64,000 nt of DNA from Cytobacillus firmus (GTDB lineage Bacteria; Bacillota; Bacilli; Bacillales; Cytobacillaceae). The translations under genes were made by a program, and so were the position numbers. Location: NCBI RefSeq assembly GCF_023657595.1, contig NZ_CP098323.1:3930001-3994000 (forward strand), given 5' to 3'. The stretch's first letter is position 1; each line of letters starts with the position of its first letter. Shown piece by piece: positions 19,200-27,477 of the stretch. The notes under the pieces were generated by a model. That model searched no databases and had not been told where the DNA came from. It worked only from the letters and a program-made list of their open reading frames with translations.

Positions 19200-19823
19200 T
19201 TAATCCTTCGACAAATTTCTTAAATTTCTATATACACGAATAACTTCGGAATCTTTTCTGGAAATCAAGGTATCAACCAGCTCTGCATATTGCTCCTTGG
19301 TGATCATCATTTTCTCTAAATCCAAAGAATTGTAATAATCTTTGAGAATGATCCAAATACGGAGGAAAAGATGATTATCTGCAAGTGTGACGATTTCAAG
19401 AAAAAAGTCATCATCTGTGCAGTCTGATTCCAGGGTCCATTTTTTGAACCTCAGTAGCCGATCTTCATCAGCCTTTTGAATAATTAGCCATAAACAATCA
19501 AGTTCAATAAGAAACTTGGTTTCTTTAACATCTCTTATAGATTTCTTATCCTGAAGAATAAACGTGCTGAGCAGCTGTACGAGCTGATGCCCCCTAAAAT
19601 CCCTCATAAAAGTTCCCTCGCCTCTCCTTGTCTCAATTAAGCCAAGAAGTTCAAGAGCTCTTAATGCTTCCCGAACGGAAGAGCGCCCGACACCCAGGCG
19701 CTCTGACAGCTCTCTTTCGGAAGGCAATCGATCTCCAGGCTTAAGACCATCATGTTCAATCATGGTCCTAAGCTGTTTGACAATGCCGATATAAACCTTC
19801 GTGTTATTTTGAGGTGGATTCAC
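19200..19823 (-). CDS. GntR/FadR-family transcriptional regulator
   Basis: This 207-residue regulator has an N-terminal winged helix (about 8-70: LKPGDRLPSERELSERLGVGRSSVREALRALELLGLIE) and a C-terminal helical FCD-like effector domain. FCD domains usually bind a metal through a conserved Asp and three His; here the Asp-x-x-Phe-His position reads DDDFFLEI and the later His positions are not kept, so the pocket is probably metal-free. The start is a GTG at 19823, eight bases after the ytsJ stop, so both are one operon. TGGTCNGACCA operators lie before ytsJ and before accDA, flanking this operon, which suggests autoregulation and control of acetyl-CoA carboxylase. The ligand is unknown. Confidence 0.85.
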   Translation of the reverse strand: MNPPQNNTKVYIGIVKQLRTMIEHDGLKPGDRLPSERELSERLGVGRSSVREALRALELLGLIETRRGEGTFMRDFRGHQLVQLLSTFILQDKKSIRDVKETKFLIELDCLWLIIQKADEDRLLRFKKWTLESDCTDDDFFLEIVTLADNHLFLRIWIILKDYYNSLDLEKMMITKEQYAELVDTLISRKDSEVIRVYRNLRNLSKD

Positions 19824-19831
19824 TTATGGAA

Positions 19832-21070
19832 TCACTCACCTTTTCCAATGACTGCAAGTTGCTTCGTTTTTTCCTTCACTTCTTCAGGATCAACTTTAAT
19901 GCGGGCAACGCCCGTTTCCATAGCTGCCTTTGCTACAGCAGCTGCAACTTCCGGTGCGACACGGGGATCGAATGGCCCCGGGATGACATAATCTGCATTC
20001 AATTCATCCTGATGAACCAAATTAGCAATGGCTTCTACAGCAGCCACTTTCATTTTCTCATTTATATGAGTTGCTCGGACATCCAGTGCTCCGCGGAAGA
20101 TTCCAGGGAAAGCCAGCACATTGTTTACCTGGTTTGGAAAGTCGGATCTTCCAGTTCCAACCACCATTGCCCCAGCCGCTTTTGCTTCTTCAGGCATAAT
20201 TTCAGGAGTTGGATTAGCCATGGCGAATATAATCGGATCCTGATTCATAGTGCCAATCATCTCAGCCGTCAGGGCTCCGGCAGCAGAAACCCCGATGAAT
20301 ACGTCAGCCCCTTTAATAACATCTGCAAGGCTTCCATTCGCATTCTCGCGATTCGTGTACTTTGCAACTTCATTTTTAATTTCATTCATACCTTGCGGGC
20401 GGCCTTCATAAATAGCACCTTTAGTGTCACACATAATGATATCGCGAACACCGTAGCTGTATAAAAGTTTAATAATGGCAATCCCGGCAGCACCGGCACC
20501 ATTTGCGACAACCTTAATTTCATTCATTTTCTTCCCGGAAATCTTCAGGGCATTTACAAGGCCTGCAACAGTTACAATAGCAGTCCCATGCTGATCATCA
20601 TGAAAAACGGGAATGTTTGTTTCCTTCTTTAATCGCTCCTCTACATAAAAGCAATTGGGAGCAGCAATGTCTTCAAGGTTTACGCCTCCAAATGTAGGCT
20701 CGAGAAGTTTTACAGTCTCAACAATTTTATCTACGTCTGTCGTATTAAGGCAAATTGGAAATGCATCCACTCCTGCAAAACTTTTGAAAAGTACAGCTTT
20801 ACCTTCCATTACAGGCAGGGCAGCTTCCGGCCCGATATTTCCTAGTCCCAGCACTGCTGTTCCATCGGAAACAACCGCGACCATGTTGCCTTTCATCGTA
20901 TACTCATAGACAGTTTCGGGCTTATCATAAATCTCCTTGCAGGGCTCAGCAACCCCCGGTGAGTAAGCAAGACTTAAGTCTTTGGCATTTCGCACCTGTA
21001 CTTTAGATTTAGATTCCAATTTCCCTTTATTAGCTCTATGCATATGCAAAGCTTCTTCACGTAAGGTCAA
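19832..21070 (-). CDS. ytsJ: NADP-dependent malic enzyme, YtsJ type
   Basis: This 412-residue enzyme decarboxylates malate to pyruvate; the B. subtilis orthologue YtsJ is NADP-dependent and a main supplier of NADPH during growth on malate. It has LSLAYSPGVAEPC, TDG/SDGTAVLGLGNIGPEAALPVMEGKA, the metal site FHDDQHGTAIV, and the Rossmann motif GAGAAGIA. The TTG at 21070 (LTLREEALHMHR) is eight bases after GAGGAG and aligns with YtsJ; an in-frame GTG at 21079 falls within the ribosome-binding region. The gene is followed eight bases later by the FadR-type regulator. Confidence 0.93.
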   Translation of the reverse strand: MTLREEALHMHRANKGKLESKSKVQVRNAKDLSLAYSPGVAEPCKEIYDKPETVYEYTMKGNMVAVVSDGTAVLGLGNIGPEAALPVMEGKAVLFKSFAGVDAFPICLNTTDVDKIVETVKLLEPTFGGVNLEDIAAPNCFYVEERLKKETNIPVFHDDQHGTAIVTVAGLVNALKISGKKMNEIKVVANGAGAAGIAIIKLLYSYGVRDIIMCDTKGAIYEGRPQGMNEIKNEVAKYTNRENANGSLADVIKGADVFIGVSAAGALTAEMIGTMNQDPIIFAMANPTPEIMPEEAKAAGAMVVGTGRSDFPNQVNNVLAFPGIFRGALDVRATHINEKMKVAAVEAIANLVHQDELNADYVIPGPFDPRVAPEVAAAVAKAAMETGVARIKVDPEEVKEKTKQLAVIGKGE

Positions 21071-21195
21071 AATTTTCACTCCTCATATTCCGGATAGGAT
21101 TATATATAAACATAGACTTGACGAATACATGCTTTAAACTCTGCTGCAGTTCTGTTTCAGAATCAGAATGAGCAGGGCTTTTCTTTCGCTCACAG

Positions 21196-21206
21196 TGGTC
21201 AGACCA
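21196..21206 (-). promoter_or_regulatory. FadR/GntR-type operator before ytsJ
   Basis: The core TGGTCAGACCA is identical to the one before accDA; the flanks are only partly palindromic (CACTG kept on one side). It begins about 20 nt downstream of the -10 box of the ytsJ promoter, where a bound repressor would block elongation. Confidence 0.72.
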
Positions 21207-21225
21207 GTTTATTTTTCTTCTTACA

Positions 21226-21253
21226 AATATACCATAATTGTTATTGTTGTAAA
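21226..21253 (-). promoter_or_regulatory. SigA promoter of ytsJ-regulator operon
   Basis: On the minus strand TTTACA (21248-21253), 16 nt, then TATATT (21226-21231). It starts seven bases past the dnaE stop and lies just upstream of the TGGTCNGACCA operator. Confidence 0.6.
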
Positions 21254-21259
21254 GGGTAA

Positions 21260-24200
21260 TTACTTTAAAACCACGTTACTCCGGCCAAGCAGCTGCATAA
21301 GTAAATTAAGGAAATCCTCTGTCGGAGAGACCAGATCCTCTTCACCCAGGCGAATGGTTTTTCGGGAGGTTTCATAATACAAAACCACTTGAACACTGCC
21401 TTCATTTTTCTTAAATAATTCTTTGAGCAAACGAAGATTTTCCGTTGTCTCCCGATCCTCAGTAATCCTTAAATACAATACGGGATCTTTATTTTGCATT
21501 TTTTCAATGGCTTCCTTCACATCATCGAGTTGCTGTACAATCATCTGCTTTTTTCCGTCCCGTTCCTCCAGCTTTCCCTCCGCTAAGACGATGTTTCCCT
21601 GAGAGCAGAGCATTGAAAACCGGTTAAACACCTTTGGAAACACAACTGCCTCCATATCTCCCGTCTGATCGCTCAAGGAAAGAAACGCCATTGGCTCGCC
21701 TTTTTTCGTACGGATTTTTTTTACTTCGGATAAATAAGCAACAGTTTTTGCCTTCTTAACCGTTTTTTCGAGTTCAGTCAGCGGACAGGCTTCCAGCAGG
21801 GAAAAATAGGATTCGTAAATTGAAACAGGATGATCTGATAAATACAGACCGAGCACATCTTTTTCAAATTTCAGCTTGTCCTCGGAACGGATCGGATCTA
21901 CTTCTGTATATTTAGGCTTAGGAAAAAATTCATCATCCTCAAAGAAATCAGCTTGATCATCTTCAGGCAAAACCAGCTGGGCATGCTCCGCAGCTACATC
22001 CAGGCTGGCCAGAAGAACAGCTCTATCTTCTCCAAATTCATCAAAGCTGCCTGAATGAACCAGCGATTCAAGGATTTTGCGATTTACTGCTTTTGTTGAA
22101 ACTCTTATGCAAAAATCAAACAGATCTTCAAAGCGCTTGTTTTTTCTCGCCTGAAAAATATCTCTTAAAGCTGCAGCACCGATTCCTTTTATAGCAGCCA
22201 GGCTATATCTGATAGAATTTTTCTCTGCCAGAAAGGAGTAGCCGCTTTTATTAATGGAAGGCGGGCTGAGCGTTAAGCCCATCTGCCTCAGTTCTCCGAT
22301 ATATTGGGCAATCCTGCCTTCATTTCCGATAGCTGAAGTCAGCAGGGAAGCCATAAAGTGAAGCGGATAATGAGTTTTTAAATAAGCCAGCTGATAGGCT
22401 ATGAAGCTATATGCAACAGCATGGCTCCGGTTGAATCCATAATTTGCGAACCGGACGATTAAGTCATATATATCATGAGCGGTTTGCTCATGATAGCCTT
22501 TATTGACTGCTCCCCCAACAAAATGGACACGTTCACGGTCAAGCACTTCTTTTTGCTTCTTGCTGACTGCTCTCCGAAGCAAATCTGCTTCACCCAATGA
22601 AAATCCGGCCAGTCTTGCAGCGATTTGCATAATTTGTTCTTGATACACAATGACTCCATACGTATTTTCTAGAATAGGCTTCAAGTCAGGATGAGGATAT
22701 ATGATTGGCTTCCTTCCGTGCTTCCTGTCAATAAAAAGAGGGATATTTTCCATTGGGCCTGGGCGATAAAGAGCATTGACAGCCACAATATCCTCAAACC
22801 GCGTTGGCTGAAGCCTTGTCAGGACACTGCGCATCCCATCAGATTCAAGCTGGAAAATACCTGTTGTATCTCCTCTTCCCAAAAGACTGTATACATCCTC
22901 ATCATCCAGGGGAATTTGTTTTATATCAATCTGTATGCCTGTCTTTCTCTGTATAGAGCTTAGGATATTCTCAATTAATGTCAGGTTTCTAAGACCGAGA
23001 AAATCCATTTTTAAAAGGCCGACATCCTCGAGATGCTCCATTGAATATTGGGTCAAATAAACATTTTCATGCCCTTTTTGAATTGGAATGGCCTCAACAA
23101 GCGGATGCTCGCTGATGACAACTCCGGCTGCATGGGTCGATGTATGCCTTGGGAGTCCTTCCAGTTTGACAGCTGTGTCAAATAGTCTCCGATTTAAATC
23201 GGATTCCTGGGTAAATCTTCTTAAAGGCTCAGATTCTTTGTAGGCCTCCTTGAGAGTGATGCCCAATTTGGAAGGTATTCTTTTTGAAAGCATGTCCAGC
23301 TCTTTAGGATTAAGCCCAAATGCCCTGCCGACATCCCGGAGTGCCGCTTTGGCAGCAAGGGTCCCAAATGTAAGAATTTGAGCCACATGCAATTCTCCAT
23401 ATTTTTGGGATACATACCGAATTACCTCATCCCTTCTGTGATCCGGGAAATCAATATCAATATCAGGCATGGAGATTCTTTCCGGGTTAAGGAACCGCTC
23501 AAATAAGAGCTGATGCTCAATGGGATCCACATCTGTTATGTAGAGGACATAAGCAACCATCGAACCGGCTGCAGATCCCCGTCCCGGACCGGTTAAAATG
23601 CCATTTTCCCTCGAGAACTTCATAAAATCCCAAACGATTAGAAAATAATCACTGAATTTCATGTTTCTGATAATGTTCAGCTCATACCGCAGCCGATTCT
23701 TATGCTCATCATCTCCATCCGGATATCTGTCAGCAAAGCCCTGCCAGCACACTTCTTCCAATAGCTCATCGGCACTTATGCCTCCTGCAGCAGGGTATTT
23801 AGGAAGATTCTGTTTATCCAGCTCAAGCATTACATTGCATTGCTCAGCAATCATAATCGTATTCTCTAAAGCATCCGGATACTCTGATAGCAGTTCCGCC
23901 ATTTCCCCGGATGACTTTAAGTAATACTCATTGCTCTTCAGCCGTTCTCTATCTTCATTCTGAAGCTTTTCACCATTTTTAATGGCCAGCAGGCACTCAT
24001 GGGCAAAAGCTTCCTCTTTTTTTATGTAACAGACACCATTTGAAGCCGCCATGCCAATTCTGGTTTCTTCTGAAAGGTTAACCAGGGGGACGTGGATTTT
24101 TTTTTCTTCATGCAGCCCATGATCCTGTAAAGCGAAGAAGAAAGAATTTGGCTCGAAAATGCTGCTGAAAAGGTCAGCTGTTCTTTTTGCCTGGCCGTAT

Positions 24201-24619
24201 TCACCTGCCATAAGAGATTGTTCGATCTCCCCATTTATGCCAGGAGTTAAAGCAAACAATCCTCCGGCATAGTGTTTAAGCCATTTAACAGGAATGCCTT
24301 CAGGAGTTTTTGTCTGGACCGTGCTCGTGATTTTTAATAAGTTCTGAAACCCCTGCCGGTTTTTAGCCAGGAGGACCAATGGATAAGCTTCGCCTTCAGA
24401 TATCTCGCTTAGCACATCCACAGAGAGTCCCAGGATCGGCTTTATGGACTGCTTAAGACATTCTTTATAAAAGGCGACTGCCCCGTACATGACATTTCGG
24501 TCCGTCAGAGCCAGGGCAGGAAACCTATTTTCCCTTGCGCTCGTCACAAGCTGCTCTATTCTTGCCGTGCTCGACAGCAGGCTATATGCGCTATATACAT
24601 GAAGGTGAATAAATGACAT
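21260..24619 (-). CDS. dnaE: DNA polymerase III, alpha subunit DnaE
   Basis: This 1119-residue replicative polymerase extends RNA primers at the fork before handing over to PolC in Bacillus. It has an N-terminal PHP domain (FIHLHVYSAYSLL, LALTDRNVMYG), the polymerase active site (ISMPDIDIDFPDHRRDEVI, then GDTTGIFQLESDGM), a helix-hairpin-helix region (AIKGIGAAALRDI) and an OB-fold domain near residue 1000 (MAFLSLSDQTGDMEAVVFPKVF). The ATG at 24619 (MSFIHLHV) aligns with B. subtilis DnaE; an extension to 24652 has no family support. It is divergent from ytrH. The upstream site GTGTGAG is weak. Confidence 0.96.
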   Translation of the reverse strand: MSFIHLHVYSAYSLLSSTARIEQLVTSARENRFPALALTDRNVMYGAVAFYKECLKQSIKPILGLSVDVLSEISEGEAYPLVLLAKNRQGFQNLLKITSTVQTKTPEGIPVKWLKHYAGGLFALTPGINGEIEQSLMAGEYGQAKRTADLFSSIFEPNSFFFALQDHGLHEEKKIHVPLVNLSEETRIGMAASNGVCYIKKEEAFAHECLLAIKNGEKLQNEDRERLKSNEYYLKSSGEMAELLSEYPDALENTIMIAEQCNVMLELDKQNLPKYPAAGGISADELLEEVCWQGFADRYPDGDDEHKNRLRYELNIIRNMKFSDYFLIVWDFMKFSRENGILTGPGRGSAAGSMVAYVLYITDVDPIEHQLLFERFLNPERISMPDIDIDFPDHRRDEVIRYVSQKYGELHVAQILTFGTLAAKAALRDVGRAFGLNPKELDMLSKRIPSKLGITLKEAYKESEPLRRFTQESDLNRRLFDTAVKLEGLPRHTSTHAAGVVISEHPLVEAIPIQKGHENVYLTQYSMEHLEDVGLLKMDFLGLRNLTLIENILSSIQRKTGIQIDIKQIPLDDEDVYSLLGRGDTTGIFQLESDGMRSVLTRLQPTRFEDIVAVNALYRPGPMENIPLFIDRKHGRKPIIYPHPDLKPILENTYGVIVYQEQIMQIAARLAGFSLGEADLLRRAVSKKQKEVLDRERVHFVGGAVNKGYHEQTAHDIYDLIVRFANYGFNRSHAVAYSFIAYQLAYLKTHYPLHFMASLLTSAIGNEGRIAQYIGELRQMGLTLSPPSINKSGYSFLAEKNSIRYSLAAIKGIGAAALRDIFQARKNKRFEDLFDFCIRVSTKAVNRKILESLVHSGSFDEFGEDRAVLLASLDVAAEHAQLVLPEDDQADFFEDDEFFPKPKYTEVDPIRSEDKLKFEKDVLGLYLSDHPVSIYESYFSLLEACPLTELEKTVKKAKTVAYLSEVKKIRTKKGEPMAFLSLSDQTGDMEAVVFPKVFNRFSMLCSQGNIVLAEGKLEERDGKKQMIVQQLDDVKEAIEKMQNKDPVLYLRITEDRETTENLRLLKELFKKNEGSVQVVLYYETSRKTIRLGEEDLVSPTEDFLNLLMQLLGRSNVVLK

Positions 24620-24709
24620 GTTTCTCACACCCTTAATTTCTGCTATTTTCATTATAGAACGCCCGTTTCCAAAAAGAAAATATGTTCTCTTTTTAACAGC
24701 ACCTAAAAA

Positions 24710-24739
24710 AACATATTTTAATAAGTTTGTCCATATGAT
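24710..24739 (+). promoter_or_regulatory. Candidate SigE promoter of ytrHI
   Basis: AACATATT (24710-24717), a 14-nt spacer and CATATGAT (24732-24739) resemble the SigE consensus (-35 GKMATATT, -10 CATACAMT, spacer 13-15). In B. subtilis ytrHI are transcribed by SigE in the mother cell. Confidence 0.45.
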
Positions 24740-24791
24740 GAAGTATCAAGATAATTCTGGCAGGACCATTCCTGCAGCGAGGATGGATGAT

Positions 24792-25130
24792 ATGAATACC
24801 CAGCCCTTTTTCTCCACTTTAATTGAGAGCTATTTCATTGCGTTCGGTGTTTTGATTGGAGGTTCAATCATTGGCGGCATGGCTGCTTTTCTGACAGGAA
24901 AGCCTCCTTTAAATCAAATCTTCCAGATTTCCAATATGATTCGCATTTGGGCCATCATTGCAGCGATAGGAGGGACCTTTGATACAGTTTACAGCTTTGA
25001 AAGAGGCGTTATGGACGGACAGACTAAGGATATCTTCAAGCAATTTATGCTGATTCTTTCTGCTCTCGGAGGGGCCCAGACCGGCGCCATGCTCATTAAC
25101 TGGCTGACTCAGGAGAACATTTCAGCATGA
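24792..25130 (+). CDS. ytrH: YtrH, sporulation membrane protein
   Basis: This 112-residue protein has three predicted membrane helices (about 12-38, 52-72, 87-108) and the family pattern FIAFGVLIGGSIIGG and IWAIIAAIGGTFDT. In B. subtilis YtrH is made in the mother cell under SigE and is needed for efficient sporulation. The ATG at 24792 has GAGG nine bases upstream and gives the family length; an ATG at 24783 is also in frame but too close to that site. The stop overlaps the ytrI start by 4 nt (ATGA). Confidence 0.9.
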   Translation: MNTQPFFSTLIESYFIAFGVLIGGSIIGGMAAFLTGKPPLNQIFQISNMIRIWAIIAAIGGTFDTVYSFERGVMDGQTKDIFKQFMLILSALGGAQTGAMLINWLTQENISA

Positions 25131-25627
25131 GGATACCGCCTTACTACCGATTGCCATCCTGGCAGCGTTTTTTTGCAGGAATGGCGCTGGGAGGCATTAT
25201 CAGCTGGTTTATTTTTTTATTTATCTTTGGGCAATGGCAGGAGAGATACAGCAAAGAAATCAAGCTTCAGCAGGATGCTATTTATGAATTGGAAAAAGAT
25301 AAAGAAATCTGGCAGGAGGAATTCAAAAAATTAAATAAAGAAAACCAGAAAAAACTGACTGTCCAGGATATTTCCATTAAAATTGTCAACGGCGAAAAAT
25401 ATAAACTGGATTCCTTCAGTGTTTTCCAGCTGGAAGATAAAATAAAAGAGGATATCAGCATGATGATTGCCAAAGACATGGATACTGTATATAAAAGCAG
25501 TGAACTGATCAAAAAAATCATAGAGAATAAGACACATCGCGTAAACGAAAAAAGGTACCGGGTGGAAGTTAAAGAATTGGTCATCTATACCACTGTCTCA
25601 ATTGAATTGAATATAATGCTGGATTAA
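25127..25627 (+). CDS. ytrI: YtrI, sporulation membrane protein
   Basis: This 166-residue protein has one membrane helix near the N terminus (about 17-38, FAGMALGGIISWFIFLFIFG), a charged coiled-coil segment (about 45-80, rich in Lys and Glu) and a C-terminal alpha/beta domain (VQDISIKIVNGEKYKLD...). It is the usual partner of YtrH; the pair act during sporulation in B. subtilis, molecular role unknown. The ATG overlaps the ytrH stop. A hairpin lies just past the stop. Confidence 0.9.
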   Translation: MRIPPYYRLPSWQRFFAGMALGGIISWFIFLFIFGQWQERYSKEIKLQQDAIYELEKDKEIWQEEFKKLNKENQKKLTVQDISIKIVNGEKYKLDSFSVFQLEDKIKEDISMMIAKDMDTVYKSSELIKKIIENKTHRVNEKRYRVEVKELVIYTTVSIELNIMLD

Positions 25628-25650
25628 TGCCCGGCTTTTTTTGCCGGGCA
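25628..25650. terminator. Hairpin between ytrI and nrnA
   Basis: TGCCCGGC (25628-25635) and GCCGGGCA (25643-25650) form a perfect 8-bp stem around a T7 loop, between convergent genes. There is no U-run after it on the plus strand, so termination strength is uncertain. Confidence 0.55.
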
Positions 25651-25657
25651 TCATATA

Positions 25658-26596
25658 TCAGTTGTCTCTGCAGACAGCCTCAAGGTCTCTTACAACGGAT
25701 TCCATCTCATCCCATGAATAAATGGAAGCTCCGGCAGCAAGAGGATGACCTCCGCCTTTATAATTCCTTGCAATTTCATTGATTATTGGACCCTTAGAAC
25801 GGAACCGTACACGGATTTGATCGCTTTCCTCGATAAAGAAAACCCATGCTTTTATTCCCTTCACATCGCCAAGAGTGCTTACGAGCAGGGATGCTTTGGA
25901 AGGTACCGCCTTAAATTCTTCGAGCAATTCCTTTTTCAGGACCATTACAGCAGCCCCGCTGGGTCTCATCTCAAAATTCTGCAGCACATATCCCTTCAGT
26001 TTAACAATATTTGCGTCCAGCTCGTACATCTTATCAAACAGTTCCGGACGTGAAAAATTATAATGTATCAGTTCACCCGCAAAGGCAAACGTCTTTTCTG
26101 TTGTGCTTGGATAAAGAAAACGGCCGGTGTCGCCAACTATTCCAGCAAATAAAAGCCTAGCCGCCTCATCAGACATTTTTAGTCCCTGTTCTTTGCCGAA
26201 AAGATAAAACTCATAAATCATTTCACTTGTAGAGCTTGCATCTGTATCCACCCACATTAAATCCCCATACGGATCCATATTAGGGTGATGATCAATTTTA
26301 ATCAGCTTGCTGCCCGTTCCATATCTGCCATCACATATCCGCTCTGCATTTGCTGTATCACAGACAATGACCAGCGCACCTTTATATGTATCATCAGATA
26401 TTTCATCAAGCCTTCTCATAAAATGAAGTGTTTCTTCTTCCTGCCCGACAGTAAAGATCGCTTTCTCCGGAAATGAAGCCTTAAGGATTTCAGCAAGGCC
26501 CCCCTGTGAACCATACGCATCCGGGTCCGGACGGACATGCCTATGAATAATGATTGTTTCATATTTTATTATTTCATCTAATATCTTCTGTTTCAT
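25658..26596 (-). CDS. nrnA: NrnA, oligoribonuclease and pAp phosphatase
   Basis: This 312-residue DHH-family enzyme degrades very short RNA and pAp to mononucleotides. The N-terminal DHH domain carries HRHVRPDPDAYGSQGG, VCDTANAERI, the signature KIDHHPNMD and FAGIVGDTGRF; the C-terminal DHHA1 domain has the substrate motif GGGHPLAAGA. The ATG at 26596 follows AAAGGAGCGCGCC. It is convergent with ytrHI and divergent from ytpI, as in B. subtilis. Confidence 0.95.
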   Translation of the reverse strand: MKQKILDEIIKYETIIIHRHVRPDPDAYGSQGGLAEILKASFPEKAIFTVGQEEETLHFMRRLDEISDDTYKGALVIVCDTANAERICDGRYGTGSKLIKIDHHPNMDPYGDLMWVDTDASSTSEMIYEFYLFGKEQGLKMSDEAARLLFAGIVGDTGRFLYPSTTEKTFAFAGELIHYNFSRPELFDKMYELDANIVKLKGYVLQNFEMRPSGAAVMVLKKELLEEFKAVPSKASLLVSTLGDVKGIKAWVFFIEESDQIRVRFRSKGPIINEIARNYKGGGHPLAAGASIYSWDEMESVVRDLEAVCRDN

Positions 26597-26734
26597 GGCG
26601 CGCTCCTTTTATTCTGAATACTATATTTTTACCATACCACCATGAAAAGAAAAAGAAAACACTGCACGCTTATGGCATTTTTTTAAAAATGAAGGTAGAA
26701 TAATAAGAGATTGTCGAAACTTGGAGGTTATGGA

Positions 26735-27040
26735 ATGCCTATATTTGTTATCCTGATTATACTCTCTTTTTCTTTCTATATTTTCTACAAAGTAAAGTTC
26801 TTCAGAAGCAGACAGCCGGCTGAAAGACAATGGATATCAGCCAAGTCCAGAATTGCCCTGGGTTCATTTGTTGCCATATTTGGCCTTAATCAGCTGTTTT
26901 TATACGATACAACAACTGCTCTCATTGTGGCGATTGTGTTTATTCTTATTGGCGGTCTAAGCATATGGGGCGGCATAAAAGCATACAAATTTTACACGCC
27001 TTATGCTGTGAAAGAAGCTGAAGCAGCAAGGAAGAATTAA
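26735..27040 (+). CDS. ytpI: YtpI-like small membrane protein
   Basis: This 101-residue protein of unknown function has three hydrophobic segments (about 2-18, 42-60 and 64-84) and matches the position and length of B. subtilis YtpI. The ATG at 26735 follows TTGGAGGTTATGG; an upstream in-frame start lacks a ribosome-binding site. It is divergent from nrnA and ends before a terminator and a family A repeat. Confidence 0.8.
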   Translation: MPIFVILIILSFSFYIFYKVKFFRSRQPAERQWISAKSRIALGSFVAIFGLNQLFLYDTTTALIVAIVFILIGGLSIWGGIKAYKFYTPYAVKEAEAARKN

Positions 27041-27071
27041 AGATATCCGGACTTCTGAAAGAAGCCATGCA

Positions 27072-27101
27072 AAAAAGCCGTTCAATTTTGAGCGGCTTTT
27101 T
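27072..27101 (+). terminator. Terminator after ytpI
   Basis: A 13-bp stem with one G-U pair (27072-27084 with 27089-27101) is followed by TGTTTATT on the plus strand. Confidence 0.85.
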
Positions 27102-27125
27102 GTTTATTAGTATTAAAGCTTATCT

Positions 27126-27475
27126 TTGAACGTGGATTACTGTCTAGCTCCAGCGTCTACCTCCTCGAGGTCACAAGCTTGGCTTGTTTCGGCTCCTAGG
27201 GACGAAAGACTAGCCAATCCCTTCCAGTACGAAAGAACACCTTCTTGCAGGGCTCGTCTTATGCTTGTCGTCCCTGAGCAGTCGCCTCCACATTTCGGGC
27301 AATCCTCCCAAAAAGGCAAAGGACGGCTTTCCGAAAGGCTCGTCTTGTGCTTGAGGGCCCGCGGACAAGGAAGGCTTCGTCAGCATAAACATCGCACGAC
27401 CGAAAGCAGCAGCTTTTGGGAGGACGTGGCGATCTTAGTCTGCGTTCCTTCCTGGGCAAAGCGCTTACGCATTTC
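27126..27475 (+). repeat. Repeat family A, long copy A3
   Basis: This 350-bp copy starts TTACTGTCTAGCTCCAGCG and ends GCAAAGCGCTTACGCATTTC, the same ends as the 74-bp units before polA but with a much longer interior. Its middle (about 27150-27460) is closely similar to the copy at 30049-30488, including CGCCTCCACATTTCGGGC and AAGGCTTCGTCAGCATAAAC. It ends three bases before the ytoI stop codon. Several reading frames are open through it by chance; none has a ribosome-binding site. It accounts for the 437-base gap between ytpI and ytoI together with the ytpI terminator. Confidence 0.85.
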
Positions 27476-27477
27476 TT

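Noticed and set aside
24618..24791. An N-terminal extension of YtrH
   Set aside because: The extra residues have no family support, overlap the dnaE start on the other strand, and lie upstream of both the candidate SigE promoter and the only usable ribosome-binding site.
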